From Mariniphaga sp. (GTDB lineage Bacteria; Bacteroidota; Bacteroidia; Bacteroidales; Prolixibacteraceae), in the NCBI GenBank assembly GCA_024636975.1, contig JAGXGA010000049.1:1-40977 (forward strand): a stretch of DNA of 40,977 nt. Direction: 5' to 3'. The notes under the pieces were generated by a model, which was not told the DNA's origin, made no database searches, and worked only from the letters and a program-made list of their open reading frames with translations. The position numbers and the translations under genes were made by a program. Each line of letters opens with the position of its first letter. The stretch's first letter is position 1. This document shows positions 23,303-31,720 of this stretch, piece after piece.

Positions 23303-25768
23303 TCAAATAAACAAATTTCCAACATTGTACACTACAAAAGCCATTACCCATGCCAGTGCTGTGGTGTATACAACCACAAATGCCGCCCATTTCCATGATC
23401 CTGACTCATTTTTTATGGTTGCTACCACACCAACACATGGGAAATACAGCAGGATGAAAACAAGAAATGCCAGTGCCACAGGTGTTGTAAATACTGTTTC
23501 TCCAATATTTTCTCCGCGGGTATGCTCTTCATTCTGCAGCCTGTTCTGAAGGTTAACAGTTGATTCATCCGCATTGCTCTGGTAAATAACTCCCATTGTA
23601 CTTACCACAATTTCTTTTGCAGGCAATCCTGCCACCAGGCTGATACTCATTTTCCAGTCGAACCCTAGCGGGCGCATTATCGGTTCAATTCCTTGTCCGA
23701 TTCTGCCCAAATATGAGTTAATAAGCCGGTCGGATTCCATTTCCTGCTGAATCTCAGTCAGCAACTCTTCTTTTTGTTCCGGATTTAAATCTTCACGCTG
23801 ACTTACATTTTCAATTTGTGCCTCAAATTGGCTGGAATCCGAAGTTTCCCGCGGGAAATACTCCAGCGCCCATATGATGATAACCCCCAATAAAATAACT
23901 GTCCCGATCTTTTTTAAATAATGTTGTGTTTTATCCCACATGTGGAATATAATATTCCGGACGGTTGGTAACCTGTACGATGGAAGTTCCATTACAAAAG
24001 GTGTTTCCTTCTTTTTGAAAACAACAAGGTTCAGCACCTGGGCAGTGACAAAAGCAAAGATAATTCCAACAGCATAGATTCCGATTAGAATGAAGGCTTC
24101 ATATTTTTGGAAAAAAGCTGAAATGATTAGTATGTATACAGGTAGCCGGGCACTGCATGACATGAACGGGATAATCATCATGGTAAGCAGACGGTGGCCC
24201 CTGTTACGCATCGAGCGGGTGGCCATTATGGCCGGCACATTGCAGCCAAATCCCATAATAAGCGGAATAAACGATCGGCCATGTAGACCGAAACGGTGCA
24301 TAATGTTATCGGTGATGAAGGCAGCACGTGCCATATAGCCCGATTCTTCGAGCAGAGATATGAAGAAGAACAGGATGAGAATGTTTGGCAGAAATACAAG
24401 CACGCTGCCGGTTCCGTTAATAATACCCTTCACAAGTAAATCCTCCAGCATTCCCTCGGGAATCAGGTTTGAAATGAAATTTCCCAGGGCAACAATCCCT
24501 GCATCAATCCAGTCCATTGGGTATGCACCCAGGTTAAATGTTGCATAAAACATGATAAACAGGATAGCCACAAAAATGGGGAAGCCCAGGTATTTGTTGG
24601 TCACAATGTCATCTATCTTTTCTGAACCCGACCTTTTCTTTCTGAAAGGATTCTTAAATGTCTCCTTTAATGCACCGGTTATGAATCCATATTTGGCATC
24701 GGTAATTATGGTCTCGCTGTTTTCCTTTTTCAGCGACTCTATTTTTTTTACTTCCTGCTCTGTAGTACTTTTAATTTCAGCATAATTGGAATAATCCGAC
24801 AGCAGTTCATGAACATGAGGATCTTTTTCAAGTAACTTAATGGACAGGAAACGTGAAGAAATTTTATCGGTTACCGGTTTATCTTCCCGCACCTTTTGAA
24901 CTATTTTTTGGATTGCACTCTCAATGTCTTTGCCGTAATTAATATGGACATGGCGTGAGACTTTATCTTTCCCTTCAAAAACATCAATTACCTTGTCGAT
25001 CAGATCATCCAGTCCGATCCCTCTTGAGCTGATGGTTGGAACAAATGGTATTCCCAGCAATTTTGACAGTTCCTCAATCCTGAATTCAATTTTTTTTCGT
25101 TCCAGGTCATCATACATGTTCAAGGCTCCTACAATCCTCAAATCCATGTCGATGAGCTGGGTAGTAAGAAAAAGGTTTCTTTCGAGGTTGGTGGAATCAA
25201 TTACATTTATGACGATATCGGGTGTTCGCTCATAAATGAATTTTCTTACAAAAATCTCTTCGTTCGAGTAAGCCGTAAGGCTATAAGTTCCGGGTAAGTC
25301 GTAAAAGTTAAAGGTATATCCTTTTGTTTTAAGCCTGGCTTTTTTTATGTCGACAGTTACTCCACTGTAATTACCTACTTTTTCTTTTGATTTCGAGATG
25401 AAATTAAACAAGGTTGTTTTCCCGCAATTGGGATTGCCTACCAAAGCAATATTAATGATCCGGGATTTTTCAGACTGATTGACAAGATTTATTTTCCGGT
25501 CGATTATGCCCTCATAACTTCCGTTGATTGTCTTATCAAAATCGGTTATAGCAACTACTTCAATTAAATCAGCTTCTGATTTGCGCAGCGAAACATTGTA
25601 ATCCAGTATCTTAAACTCGAATGGCCCATTAAACGGGGCATTTTTTATTACTCTGACTTCCTTCCCCTTTACGAAGCCCATTTCTGATATGCGCCTCCGG
25701 AAAGAGCCGTGGCCCAGTATTTTGGTTATAACAACAGTTTCCTTGTATTTAACTTCACTCAACTTCAC
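23303..25768 (-). CDS. feoB: Ferrous iron transporter, FeoA-FeoB fusion
   Basis: An 821-aa ferrous iron uptake protein. Residues 1-72 are a FeoA (SH3-like) domain (MGFVKGKEVRVIKNAPF). A cytosolic G domain follows with GNPNCGKTTLF (from residue 111) and NMYDDL in the base-recognition region (a variant of NxxD). The membrane part has the two Gate motifs and Cys residues in MGFGCNVPAIMATR and MSCSARLPVYIL. The FeoA-FeoB fusion is usual in Bacteroidota. Translation starts at a GTG: no in-frame ATG exists nearby and the start fits FeoA proteins. A Cys-rich partner gene follows directly. Confidence 0.96.
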   Translation of the reverse strand: MKLSEVKYKETVVITKILGHGSFRRRISEMGFVKGKEVRVIKNAPFNGPFEFKILDYNVSLRKSEADLIEVVAITDFDKTINGSYEGIIDRKINLVNQSEKSRIINIALVGNPNCGKTTLFNFISKSKEKVGNYSGVTVDIKKARLKTKGYTFNFYDLPGTYSLTAYSNEEIFVRKFIYERTPDIVINVIDSTNLERNLFLTTQLIDMDLRIVGALNMYDDLERKKIEFRIEELSKLLGIPFVPTISSRGIGLDDLIDKVIDVFEGKDKVSRHVHINYGKDIESAIQKIVQKVREDKPVTDKISSRFLSIKLLEKDPHVHELLSDYSNYAEIKSTTEQEVKKIESLKKENSETIITDAKYGFITGALKETFKNPFRKKRSGSEKIDDIVTNKYLGFPIFVAILFIMFYATFNLGAYPMDWIDAGIVALGNFISNLIPEGMLEDLLVKGIINGTGSVLVFLPNILILFFFISLLEESGYMARAAFITDNIMHRFGLHGRSFIPLIMGFGCNVPAIMATRSMRNRGHRLLTMMIIPFMSCSARLPVYILIISAFFQKYEAFILIGIYAVGIIFAFVTAQVLNLVVFKKKETPFVMELPSYRLPTVRNIIFHMWDKTQHYLKKIGTVILLGVIIIWALEYFPRETSDSSQFEAQIENVSQREDLNPEQKEELLTEIQQEMESDRLINSYLGRIGQGIEPIMRPLGFDWKMSISLVAGLPAKEIVVSTMGVIYQSNADESTVNLQNRLQNEEHTRGENIGETVFTTPVALAFLVFILLYFPCVGVVATIKNESGSWKWAAFVVVYTTALAWVMAFVVYNVGNLFI

Positions 25769-25821
25769 TTTGGATGTGTCCCTTCTCGTCTGTTAATTTA
25801 AATCAAATAAAAATAACGGTG

Positions 25822-25829
25822 CAAAGATA
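25822..25829 (-). promoter_or_regulatory. feoAB promoter, -7 element TATCTTTG
   Basis: An exact TAnnTTTG match on the minus strand, 53 bp before the GTG start. No Fur-like palindrome was recognised around it, although iron regulation would be expected. Confidence 0.65.
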
Positions 25830-25887
25830 TTTAAATTCCTTTTACTTAATAATAGTTTTAAATTTTCTTAATATGGGAAGTTCTGGT

Positions 25888-25895
25888 TACTTTTG
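25888..25895 (+). promoter_or_regulatory. Promoter, -7 element TACTTTTG
   Basis: An exact TAnnTTTG match 17 bp before the ATG at 25913, giving a leader of only about 10 nt. It is divergent from the feoAB promoter 58 bp away. Confidence 0.6.
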
Positions 25896-25912
25896 TTGCA
25901 TAAATACATTTG

Positions 25913-26680
25913 ATGGAAGACGAAAACATATATAACGACATCCAAAAGATATTTGACGATTTGCCTGAGAATTTCAATATTCTGGAAGAACAGATCGATC
26001 TGGAAGTTCAAATGAAATACTTTGAACGTTCAAAGGAAGTGAAGGAGCAAAGCCCCGCGAAAGATTACCTTGCAGAAGGGGAGAAGTTGTTTTTACGTGA
26101 AACGGATAAGGATACAAGGAAAGAGATATTAATTGGGCTTGCCGGCACCGACGATGTAAAAGCTTACCGGCTTATTGAACGTTTTTTAAAGCATGCAAAG
26201 AAAGATTTGAGAAGTTGGGCGGTACTTGCCTTTCAGGAGAACCGCATGTTGCTTCAAACATCGCTTCTCGATGAAAAGCAATATTTTATTTCCACCGGGC
26301 TTGGGGGGAAAGATAAAAAGCTGCGGTACTATGTCGTATTCATTAATCGTGAGCGGACCAGCATCCTTTCCAACACCCAACAAAAACTTGTAAAAGATGA
26401 GCTGATCTTTAACCTGAAACCCGATGGCGGGGAATTCGAATCGATCGATTTTTCTGAAGGGTTCAGTTCAGCACAGGTGTTATTGCCGGTTACAAGCGAC
26501 ATAAAACAGGTATTTAGCAATGTGGTTGAGGAATGCAATCAGTATGGCGATTTCCTGGAGGAAGATATGATAATTACCAACGTAAAGATTTTATCGCGCA
26601 GCGAAATCCTTGAGATAATTAACAAGCAAAACAGTATTGAATCCGAAGACGATTTTGATGATGGACTGGAAGACGACTAA
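25913..26680 (+). CDS. Conserved hypothetical protein, HEAT-like N-terminal part
   Basis: A 255-aa acidic cytoplasmic protein that I cannot assign. The N-terminal half is helical; residues about 75-110 (RKEILIGLAGTDDVKAYRLI, RSWAVLAFQENR) resemble a HEAT or Armadillo pair. The second half is mixed alpha/beta and ends in an acidic tail (EDDFDDGLEDD). There is no signal peptide or membrane segment. The ATG at 25913 is preferred to a TTG one codon earlier. It overlaps the following thiamine-binding-like gene by about 20 bp, so they are coupled. Confidence 0.7.
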   Translation: MEDENIYNDIQKIFDDLPENFNILEEQIDLEVQMKYFERSKEVKEQSPAKDYLAEGEKLFLRETDKDTRKEILIGLAGTDDVKAYRLIERFLKHAKKDLRSWAVLAFQENRMLLQTSLLDEKQYFISTGLGGKDKKLRYYVVFINRERTSILSNTQQKLVKDELIFNLKPDGGEFESIDFSEGFSSAQVLLPVTSDIKQVFSNVVEECNQYGDFLEEDMIITNVKILSRSEILEIINKQNSIESEDDFDDGLEDD

Positions 26681-26963
26681 AATAAATGTTGCAATACAGG
26701 TACTTCCCCAGGCTGACGGGAAGTTAAGCTATGCGTTGGTTGATAAAGCCATAGAAGCAATAAAAGAAACAGGCTTCACATACCAGGTATGCCCGTTTGA
26801 AACGGTGGTGGAATGCAGCTACAAAGAACTGCCCTCCCTGCTTGAGAAAATTCATGAAGCTGTCCGTGGTGCCGGGGGAGGAAAGATGCTTACCAACCTT
26901 AAAATTCAGGTTGATTTTGAAAATAATGTGACCATTGACGATAAAATGGAAAAGTACCGTTAA
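26661..26963 (+). CDS. Thiamine-binding (MTH1187/YkoF-like, DUF77) protein
   Basis: A roughly 100-aa small alpha/beta protein of the MTH1187/DUF77 family, whose members bind thiamine or related compounds. Family features are VAIQVLPQADGK, a central CPFETVVECSYKEL and RGAGGGKMLTNLKIQV. The start is uncertain: ATG codons at 26658 and 26661 both lie inside the end of the upstream gene. It may act in thiamine salvage or sensing; no thi genes are nearby. Confidence 0.8.
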   Translation: MDWKTTKINVAIQVLPQADGKLSYALVDKAIEAIKETGFTYQVCPFETVVECSYKELPSLLEKIHEAVRGAGGGKMLTNLKIQVDFENNVTIDDKMEKYR

Positions 26964-26990
26964 AAGGTTAGCGTGTTTTGCAAAATATAT

Positions 26991-26998
26991 TATATTTG
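26991..26998 (+). promoter_or_regulatory. tRNA-Arg promoter, -7 element TATATTTG
   Basis: An exact TAnnTTTG match 49 bp before the mature tRNA, with TTTG-like sequence upstream near 26977. Confidence 0.7.
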
Positions 26999-27047
26999 CA
27001 CCGCTTTTTAGGAAAGGCAAACAAAGAAGGTTCTTAAAAATAAACAT

Positions 27048-27121
27048 GGACTTGTAGCTTAATTGGATAGAGCACCTGACTACGGATCAGGAGGTTGGGG
27101 GTTCGAGTCCCTCCAAGTTCA
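27048..27121 (+). tRNA. tRNA-Arg (anticodon ACG)
   Basis: A 74-nt cloverleaf. The acceptor GGACTTG (27048-27054) pairs with CAAGTTC with one G-U pair, the D-arm is GCTTAATTGGATAGAGC, the anticodon stem CCTGA/TCAGG encloses CTACGGA with anticodon ACG, and the T-arm is GGGGGTTCGAGTCCCTC. The discriminator is A and CCA is not encoded. The ACG anticodon is normally edited to ICG and reads CGN Arg codons. It is followed by an accessory region, so the gene may have served as an integration site. Confidence 0.96.
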
Positions 27122-27125
27122 CTGG

Positions 27126-27172
27126 AAAAAAAGAGAGGGTTACAAGCGTTGTTTTGTGATTCTCTTTTTTTT
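27126..27172 (+). terminator. tRNA-Arg terminator
   Basis: AAAAAAAGAGA (27126-27136) pairs with TCTCTTTTTTTT (27161-27172), with a weaker inner GTTACAA / TTGTGAT pairing. The hairpin ends in eight T. Confidence 0.75.
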
Positions 27173-27199
27173 GTCCAATAATTTGTCCAAATTTTTTAA

Positions 27200-27502
27200 A
27201 GTTTCCTCAACAAAAACAAAAGCACTCGTTTCAAAAAATTAATTTTCCTGCCGGATGTCAATATTCCGGATGGTAAAGAATTCCGGTACGTTTATGAACG
27301 TGATTTTAATGGAAGGAATATCAAAAAAAGGCATGTTGGTATAGAGCATATTCCTTGTCAAAAAGATATCCAGCAAAGGTAACGACAGGAGGAAATACAG
27401 GAAATGGAAAAACTAATCGGGATGGGGAAATTGAAAGGGAAGGAATTGAAGGAAGCCAAAAATCAATTACTGGTTCTCACCGTTAAAAAAAATCACTTCT
27501 GA
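27200..27502 (+). pseudogene. Decayed gene fragment with an in-frame stop
   Basis: One frame reads through from 27200 to 27502 with a single TAA at 27380-27382. Before it is a protein-like stretch (PDGKEFRYVYERDFNGRN, then KKRHVGIEHIPCQKDIQQR). After it the same frame goes on as an amphipathic helix (RQEEIQEMEKLIGMGKLKG) to a TGA. There is no start codon and the 5' part is missing. I do not recognise the family. It is probably the remnant of an element inserted at tRNA-Arg. Confidence 0.5.
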
Positions 27503-27655
27503 AATGTTTAGGTTTAAGGATAGCTGAGATGGAAGATAAGAATATTTGGAGAACTAGTCCTCAGTAATTAATAATTCTCATGGAAATATCATATATATTT
27601 GTAAATGGTTTACAAATATTAGAACAAAAATTGCTTTTGAGGTGTTTTTTGTTTG

Positions 27656-27663
27656 TATATTTG
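27656..27663 (+). promoter_or_regulatory. Promoter of the RloAB pair, -7 element TATATTTG
   Basis: An exact TAnnTTTG match 26 bp before the start codon, with TTG at 27631-27633 as a possible -33 element (22-bp spacer). The defence pair therefore has its own promoter. Confidence 0.6.
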
Positions 27664-27689
27664 CTTAACTTTTACAAAGACAACAAAAA

Positions 27690-28985
27690 ATGATAATCAA
27701 TTTTGGTGTTCAAAATTTCGGCTCAATTAAAGATAAACAGGTTTTATCTTTTGAAGCTGATAAATCAACTCACCTAGAAGAATCTTACATTATAAATACG
27801 AAAAGCGGCATTAGGTTGTTAAAACTTGCCTTGATATATGGTGCAAATGCTTCAGGAAAGACAACGGTTTTGGTAGCTTTGGAATTTTTACGAAATCTTG
27901 TTCTTGAGCCAGAAGAAAAGAAGACAAATGAATTAAAATTTAGTCCTTTCTTGTTTGATGAGAATACTCCTAATCAGAATTCAATATTGTCGATTGAATT
28001 CCTGAAAGATGAAATCAGATATAAGTATGAGGTTGAGTTTTATAAAAAAGCAATAGTAAATGAAAAGCTGGATTTTTTCAATCCTACAAAAGCAAATATT
28101 TTTAAAAGGAAAACAGATTTAAAAAATCAGCTTACACAAATTACTTTTGGAAGTACAATAAAGACTGACAAAGCTTCGGAAAGAAATCTTGTTGCCAATA
28201 CTCTATGGAACAATACAGTTTTAGGAGGGTTTTTGAAGACAAATATCAACATTAAGGAACTTAAGAAAGCCACTGATTGGTTTAGAATATGTCTGGACTC
28301 ATTAATCTTTTCAAGAACATCATTGGAAGGTTTTGTAACCAAAAAGATCGAGAATGGAGAAATATCCAAAGTAAATGTTATTAATATTCTAAAAAAAGCA
28401 GACTTTAATATTTCAGATCTTACTATAAATAAAGAGGTTAAATTACCTGAAGGGATGGGTAATTTTTTAAAGGCTTTAGAATTATCTGATGATTTAGTTG
28501 AAAAAATTAAAAATAATCATCCTGGAGAGATTGTTTTTGAGCATAAAATAAATAATAAAAAATACCCATTGCCTATAGACCAGGAATCAGAAGGAACAAG
28601 AAGATATTACGGATTTGCTGGTTTGTTAGCATTATTAATAAAAAGCTCGATAGCAATACCAATTGACGAACTTGAAGCTTCTTTACATCCTGATTTATAT
28701 ATTCATTTTATCCTCTCATTTTTACTGAATTCAGAAAAATCGCAGATCATTGCAACAACTCATAACAGAGAGATTTTGAATAATAAAGATATTTTTCGGA
28801 ATGATTCCATTTGGTTTACTGATAAATCTGAAAATTGTTCTACTGAGTTGTATTCATTGATAGATTTTGATACCTCAGTAATAAGAGATACAAGTAATAT
28901 TTTTAATGCATATAAAAGCGGGAAGTTAAAAGGAACTCCTAATTTAGGTGATTACTTTATCACCTTGAATAATGAGAAAAACTAG
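27690..28985 (+). CDS. AAA15-type ATPase of an RloAB/AbiL-like defence pair
   Basis: A 431-aa ABC/SMC-like ATPase of the AAA15 (OLD-like) group. It begins with the usual FGVQNFGSIKDKQVLSFE. The Walker A motif is GANASGKT (residues 51-58), Walker B lies in IPIDELEASLHPDL near the C-terminal third, and the following ATTHNREIL supplies the switch His. It overlaps the rloB-like gene by 14 bp. In AbiL, RloAB and PARIS systems such an ATPase senses infection and controls a TOPRIM-like effector. Gene order and size fit AbiLi/AbiLii best. The AT-rich composition and the tRNA-adjacent site suggest transfer. Confidence 0.88.
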   Translation: MIINFGVQNFGSIKDKQVLSFEADKSTHLEESYIINTKSGIRLLKLALIYGANASGKTTVLVALEFLRNLVLEPEEKKTNELKFSPFLFDENTPNQNSILSIEFLKDEIRYKYEVEFYKKAIVNEKLDFFNPTKANIFKRKTDLKNQLTQITFGSTIKTDKASERNLVANTLWNNTVLGGFLKTNINIKELKKATDWFRICLDSLIFSRTSLEGFVTKKIENGEISKVNVINILKKADFNISDLTINKEVKLPEGMGNFLKALELSDDLVEKIKNNHPGEIVFEHKINNKKYPLPIDQESEGTRRYYGFAGLLALLIKSSIAIPIDELEASLHPDLYIHFILSFLLNSEKSQIIATTHNREILNNKDIFRNDSIWFTDKSENCSTELYSLIDFDTSVIRDTSNIFNAYKSGKLKGTPNLGDYFITLNNEKN

Positions 28986-29610
28986 AGAAATAAAAATAAA
29001 GGCACATCCTAACTTTGCAGTGTTAGTAGATGGAGATACTGAAGTTTGGTATTTTCAAATGCTGAAAAGGAATGAACGAAAAATAAATGTAAATATCGAA
29101 CCTAAAATTCCTCAAAGGAAAAGGCTTTCTGAGCAATTTGAAATGGTCAGCAATCTTTCTGAAGATTATACAAAAGTATTTTGGATTGTAGATTTGGATG
29201 CTGTTATAAAAGAGACTAGAGAAGCCAAAAAAGGAAAGGAAACGCCACTTCAGGCATTTAGGAGATATCGTAATATACTAAGTGATTCAGGTAATAATGT
29301 TGTCATCATTGTAAACAATCCTTGTCTTGAATTCTGGATATTATTGCACTTCGAGAAAACCTCAAGATCTTTTGAAGGTTGTCCATCTGTTGAAAAGCAG
29401 TTAAAGAATTACCTCAAGGATTATGAAAAAAGCAAGAAATACTATACCAAAGAGGACCATGATATTTACTTAAAACTAAAACCCTTTTTGAATACAGCAA
29501 TAGGGAATGCTGCTTCTCTTGGTTCATTTAACGAATATAAACCAGATGGTGCAATATGTGAAATGAATCTTTTCTTTAGTTCCAGTGAAATTGAAGATCA
29601 TTTTATTTAA
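28972..29610 (+). CDS. RloB-like effector of the defence pair
   Basis: A 212-aa RloB-family protein. It shows the family's conserved acidic blocks: LVDGDTEVWYF (Asp20, Asp22, Glu24), IVDLDAVI (Asp74, Asp76) and NNPCLEFWILLHFE (Glu120), a TOPRIM-like arrangement of metal-binding residues, followed by a helical C-terminus. RloB proteins are the toxic or nuclease partner in RloAB/AbiL abortive-infection systems. All the acidic residues are present, so the protein should be functional. Its reading frame overlaps the ATPase gene by 14 bp, implying tight coupling. Confidence 0.85.
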   Translation: MRKTREIKIKAHPNFAVLVDGDTEVWYFQMLKRNERKINVNIEPKIPQRKRLSEQFEMVSNLSEDYTKVFWIVDLDAVIKETREAKKGKETPLQAFRRYRNILSDSGNNVVIIVNNPCLEFWILLHFEKTSRSFEGCPSVEKQLKNYLKDYEKSKKYYTKEDHDIYLKLKPFLNTAIGNAASLGSFNEYKPDGAICEMNLFFSSSEIEDHFI

Positions 29611-29661
29611 ATATTATCACCCATAGTGGATAATAAAACATAAAATAACATAAATAAGAAT

Positions 29662-30114
29662 ATGAAAAAATTGGCCCTTTTATCATTAATGTTTTTATTA
29701 AGCTGTGCAAGTTCCACAAAACTTTTTACATCAATTCAGAGTTCTGATGATGACACTTATGGTTACAACGTAAACAATCCTATTTTAATCGGGCAATATT
29801 CAAGTTGGCAAAAGAATACTGAATTAGCATATATTTATTTATCAAAACTGAATAAGATTGGTCACCCGCTTAAAATGATCTTACATGCAACTGTTGAAAA
29901 ACCAGAAGATCAACCAAGAAAAAGAAAATCTATCCCAATACTAAATGGTACACCAACAAGCATGGGAGGGATATTTTTAGACAAATGGATTATGGTGCCT
30001 CAAGGAACAACCGATACCCTTGCATTATTCTTTGACGTTGAAATAAATGGAGAGTTGAAAGTACCAGTTGATCTAACATTTGACATTAATCAAAAAAACA
30101 ATATTTATAAATGA
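29662..30114 (+). CDS. Small hypothetical lipoprotein
   Basis: A 150-aa protein with a short signal peptide and lipobox (LLSCASS, Cys at residue 14), so it is probably a lipid-anchored envelope protein. The rest has no recognised domain; a beta-rich C-terminus (DTLALFFDVEINGELKVPV) is likely. It lies 51 bp after the rloB-like gene on the same strand and 14 bp before an attC-like arm. It may be an independent cassette gene rather than part of the defence pair. Confidence 0.6.
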   Translation: MKKLALLSLMFLLSCASSTKLFTSIQSSDDDTYGYNVNNPILIGQYSSWQKNTELAYIYLSKLNKIGHPLKMILHATVEKPEDQPRKRKSIPILNGTPTSMGGIFLDKWIMVPQGTTDTLALFFDVEINGELKVPVDLTFDINQKNNIYK

Positions 30115-30470
30115 ATGAAATGATCATGGGTGCTAACAGCACCTATGCGCAATGCTTGCAAATTGCTAAATAATGGACAATTGCATTTAATAAATACGAA
30201 AATGATTTAACAAAAACCTTACTGCGCTTAGCTGTCAAACTATTAAACAAGGTCAATCACCTTCCGTTAGGCACCATCCATCCGTAACTATGCAAAGTAA
30301 CTGAAATGCAGCTGTTGAAAAATTAATATGAAGCGGACCGCAGAATTATTATGATTTAAGGAACATTTTTGTTAATTTTTGACCCTTGATTCACATGCCT
30401 TGTGCAGCTAATTTTTGCCGCTGCCGGTAATCACTTATTTCTTGATGACAACTATAGAGGAACCAGATAT
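30115..30470. other. Gene-free gap before sbcD
   Basis: No gene. It holds attC-like arms (30129-30275), a perfect 6-bp hairpin GGTGCT-AAC-AGCACC at 30129-30143, and a TAATTTTTG near 30409 that misses the promoter consensus by one inserted base. Confidence 0.5.
30129..30275 (+). repeat. attC-like arms downstream of the lipoprotein gene
   Basis: GTTAGGC at 30266-30272 matches the integron R' core GTTRRRY exactly and extends to GTTAGGCACC. The inverse arm GGTGCTAAC at 30129-30137 pairs with it, with one extra base on the right, and lies 15 bp after the gene's stop. The 147-bp span is in the range of long attC sites. I could not find a clear inner L''/L' pair, so the call is tentative. Confidence 0.35.
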
Positions 30471-31715
30471 ATGATTAGATTTTTACATACCTCCGATTGG
30501 CATATAGGCCAGTTTTTTCATGAATACGATCGTACGTACGAGCACCGGCAATTTTTAAACTGGCTGTTGGATACGCTGATAAATGAGCAGATAGATGTTT
30601 TGCTGATTAGTGGTGATTTATTTGATTTATCCAATCCTTCTGCGGCATCCGTTAAATTGTTTTATTCGTTTCTGAATAAGGCTGTAAAGCAAAACCGGGA
30701 TCTGCAAATTATTGTTACTGCCGGTAATCACGATTCTGCATCACGTCTTGAATCACCCAAGCCACTTTTGGAATCATCAAATATCCACATCGTTGGGTTG
30801 GTGGAAAAGGACGAAAACGGAGGGATTGACTACAGCAAAATAATAATTCCGTTGAAAGGTAAAGATGGTGGCATTAAAGCCTGGTGCATAGCTGCTCCTT
30901 TTCTGCGAATGGGTGATTATATTTCGATACCTGATTGTGGTAATCCATACACGGAAGGTGTTGCGGCATTTTATAAAAAGGCTTATGAATACGCAATGTC
31001 GCTAAAGCAGGAGGGGCAAGCTATAATTGCTATGGGACATTTGCATGCCCACCAGGCAGAAGTGGGGGATCTCGACAAATTGGAAAGATTAATCATGGGT
31101 GGTGTAGAATGTATTTCAGCAGAGGCATTTGATGAAAATATTTCCTACGTGGCTTTGGGGCATATACATAAAGCCCAGCGTATTGGAGGGAAAGAACATA
31201 TACGCTATTGTGGAAGTCCGTTACCAATGTCTTTCTCTGAGGTTAATTATAAGCATCAGGTTATTGTGTTTGATATTGAAGGGCAACGATCAGAAAATCT
31301 TAAGGCAATTGAAATTCCGGTTGCGGTACCACTTATACGCATTCCTGCTGTGCACAGTTCGCTGACCGAAGTACTGATAGCATTGGCTCAAACAGCTCCA
31401 TTTGAAGGAACCGGTAATGCAGCACCGTATCTGGAAGTCCGCGTACTGATGGATGGCCCTGAGCCCGGTCTCCGGCACAAAATAGAAACAGCACTTGTGG
31501 GAAAAAATCTAAGGCTTGCCAAAATCGATGTACGCTATAAAAAAAATCCAACCGAACCTGAAAAAGCTTCAATAGCTAAACCTGCCCAACTTAACGAACT
31601 GAAACCTTTGGACGTGTTGCATAAAGTATATCAAACCAAATATAGTAACCTTGTTCCCGATGACCTTCTGACGCTGTTTCACCGGGTTACACAGGAAGTA
31701 AATGAATCTGAATAG
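30471..31715 (+). CDS. sbcD: Exonuclease subunit SbcD
   Basis: A 414-aa calcineurin-like metallophosphoesterase, the nuclease half of SbcCD (Mre11 homologue) that cleaves DNA hairpins and protein-blocked ends. The metal-binding motifs are complete: HTSDWHIG at the start, SGDLFD, AGNHDSASR, MGHLHAHQ and LGHIHKAQ. I chose the ATG at 30471 because the protein then begins MIRFLHTSDWHIG as in the family; an upstream GTG extension adds 23 unrelated residues. It is 5 bp before sbcC. Confidence 0.96.
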   Translation: MIRFLHTSDWHIGQFFHEYDRTYEHRQFLNWLLDTLINEQIDVLLISGDLFDLSNPSAASVKLFYSFLNKAVKQNRDLQIIVTAGNHDSASRLESPKPLLESSNIHIVGLVEKDENGGIDYSKIIIPLKGKDGGIKAWCIAAPFLRMGDYISIPDCGNPYTEGVAAFYKKAYEYAMSLKQEGQAIIAMGHLHAHQAEVGDLDKLERLIMGGVECISAEAFDENISYVALGHIHKAQRIGGKEHIRYCGSPLPMSFSEVNYKHQVIVFDIEGQRSENLKAIEIPVAVPLIRIPAVHSSLTEVLIALAQTAPFEGTGNAAPYLEVRVLMDGPEPGLRHKIETALVGKNLRLAKIDVRYKKNPTEPEKASIAKPAQLNELKPLDVLHKVYQTKYSNLVPDDLLTLFHRVTQEVNESE

Positions 31716-31720
31716 AAACA

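Noticed and set aside
30402-30470. GTG-started extension of SbcD
   Set aside because: SbcD proteins start immediately before HTSDWHIG; the ATG at 30471 fits and the extension has no family support.
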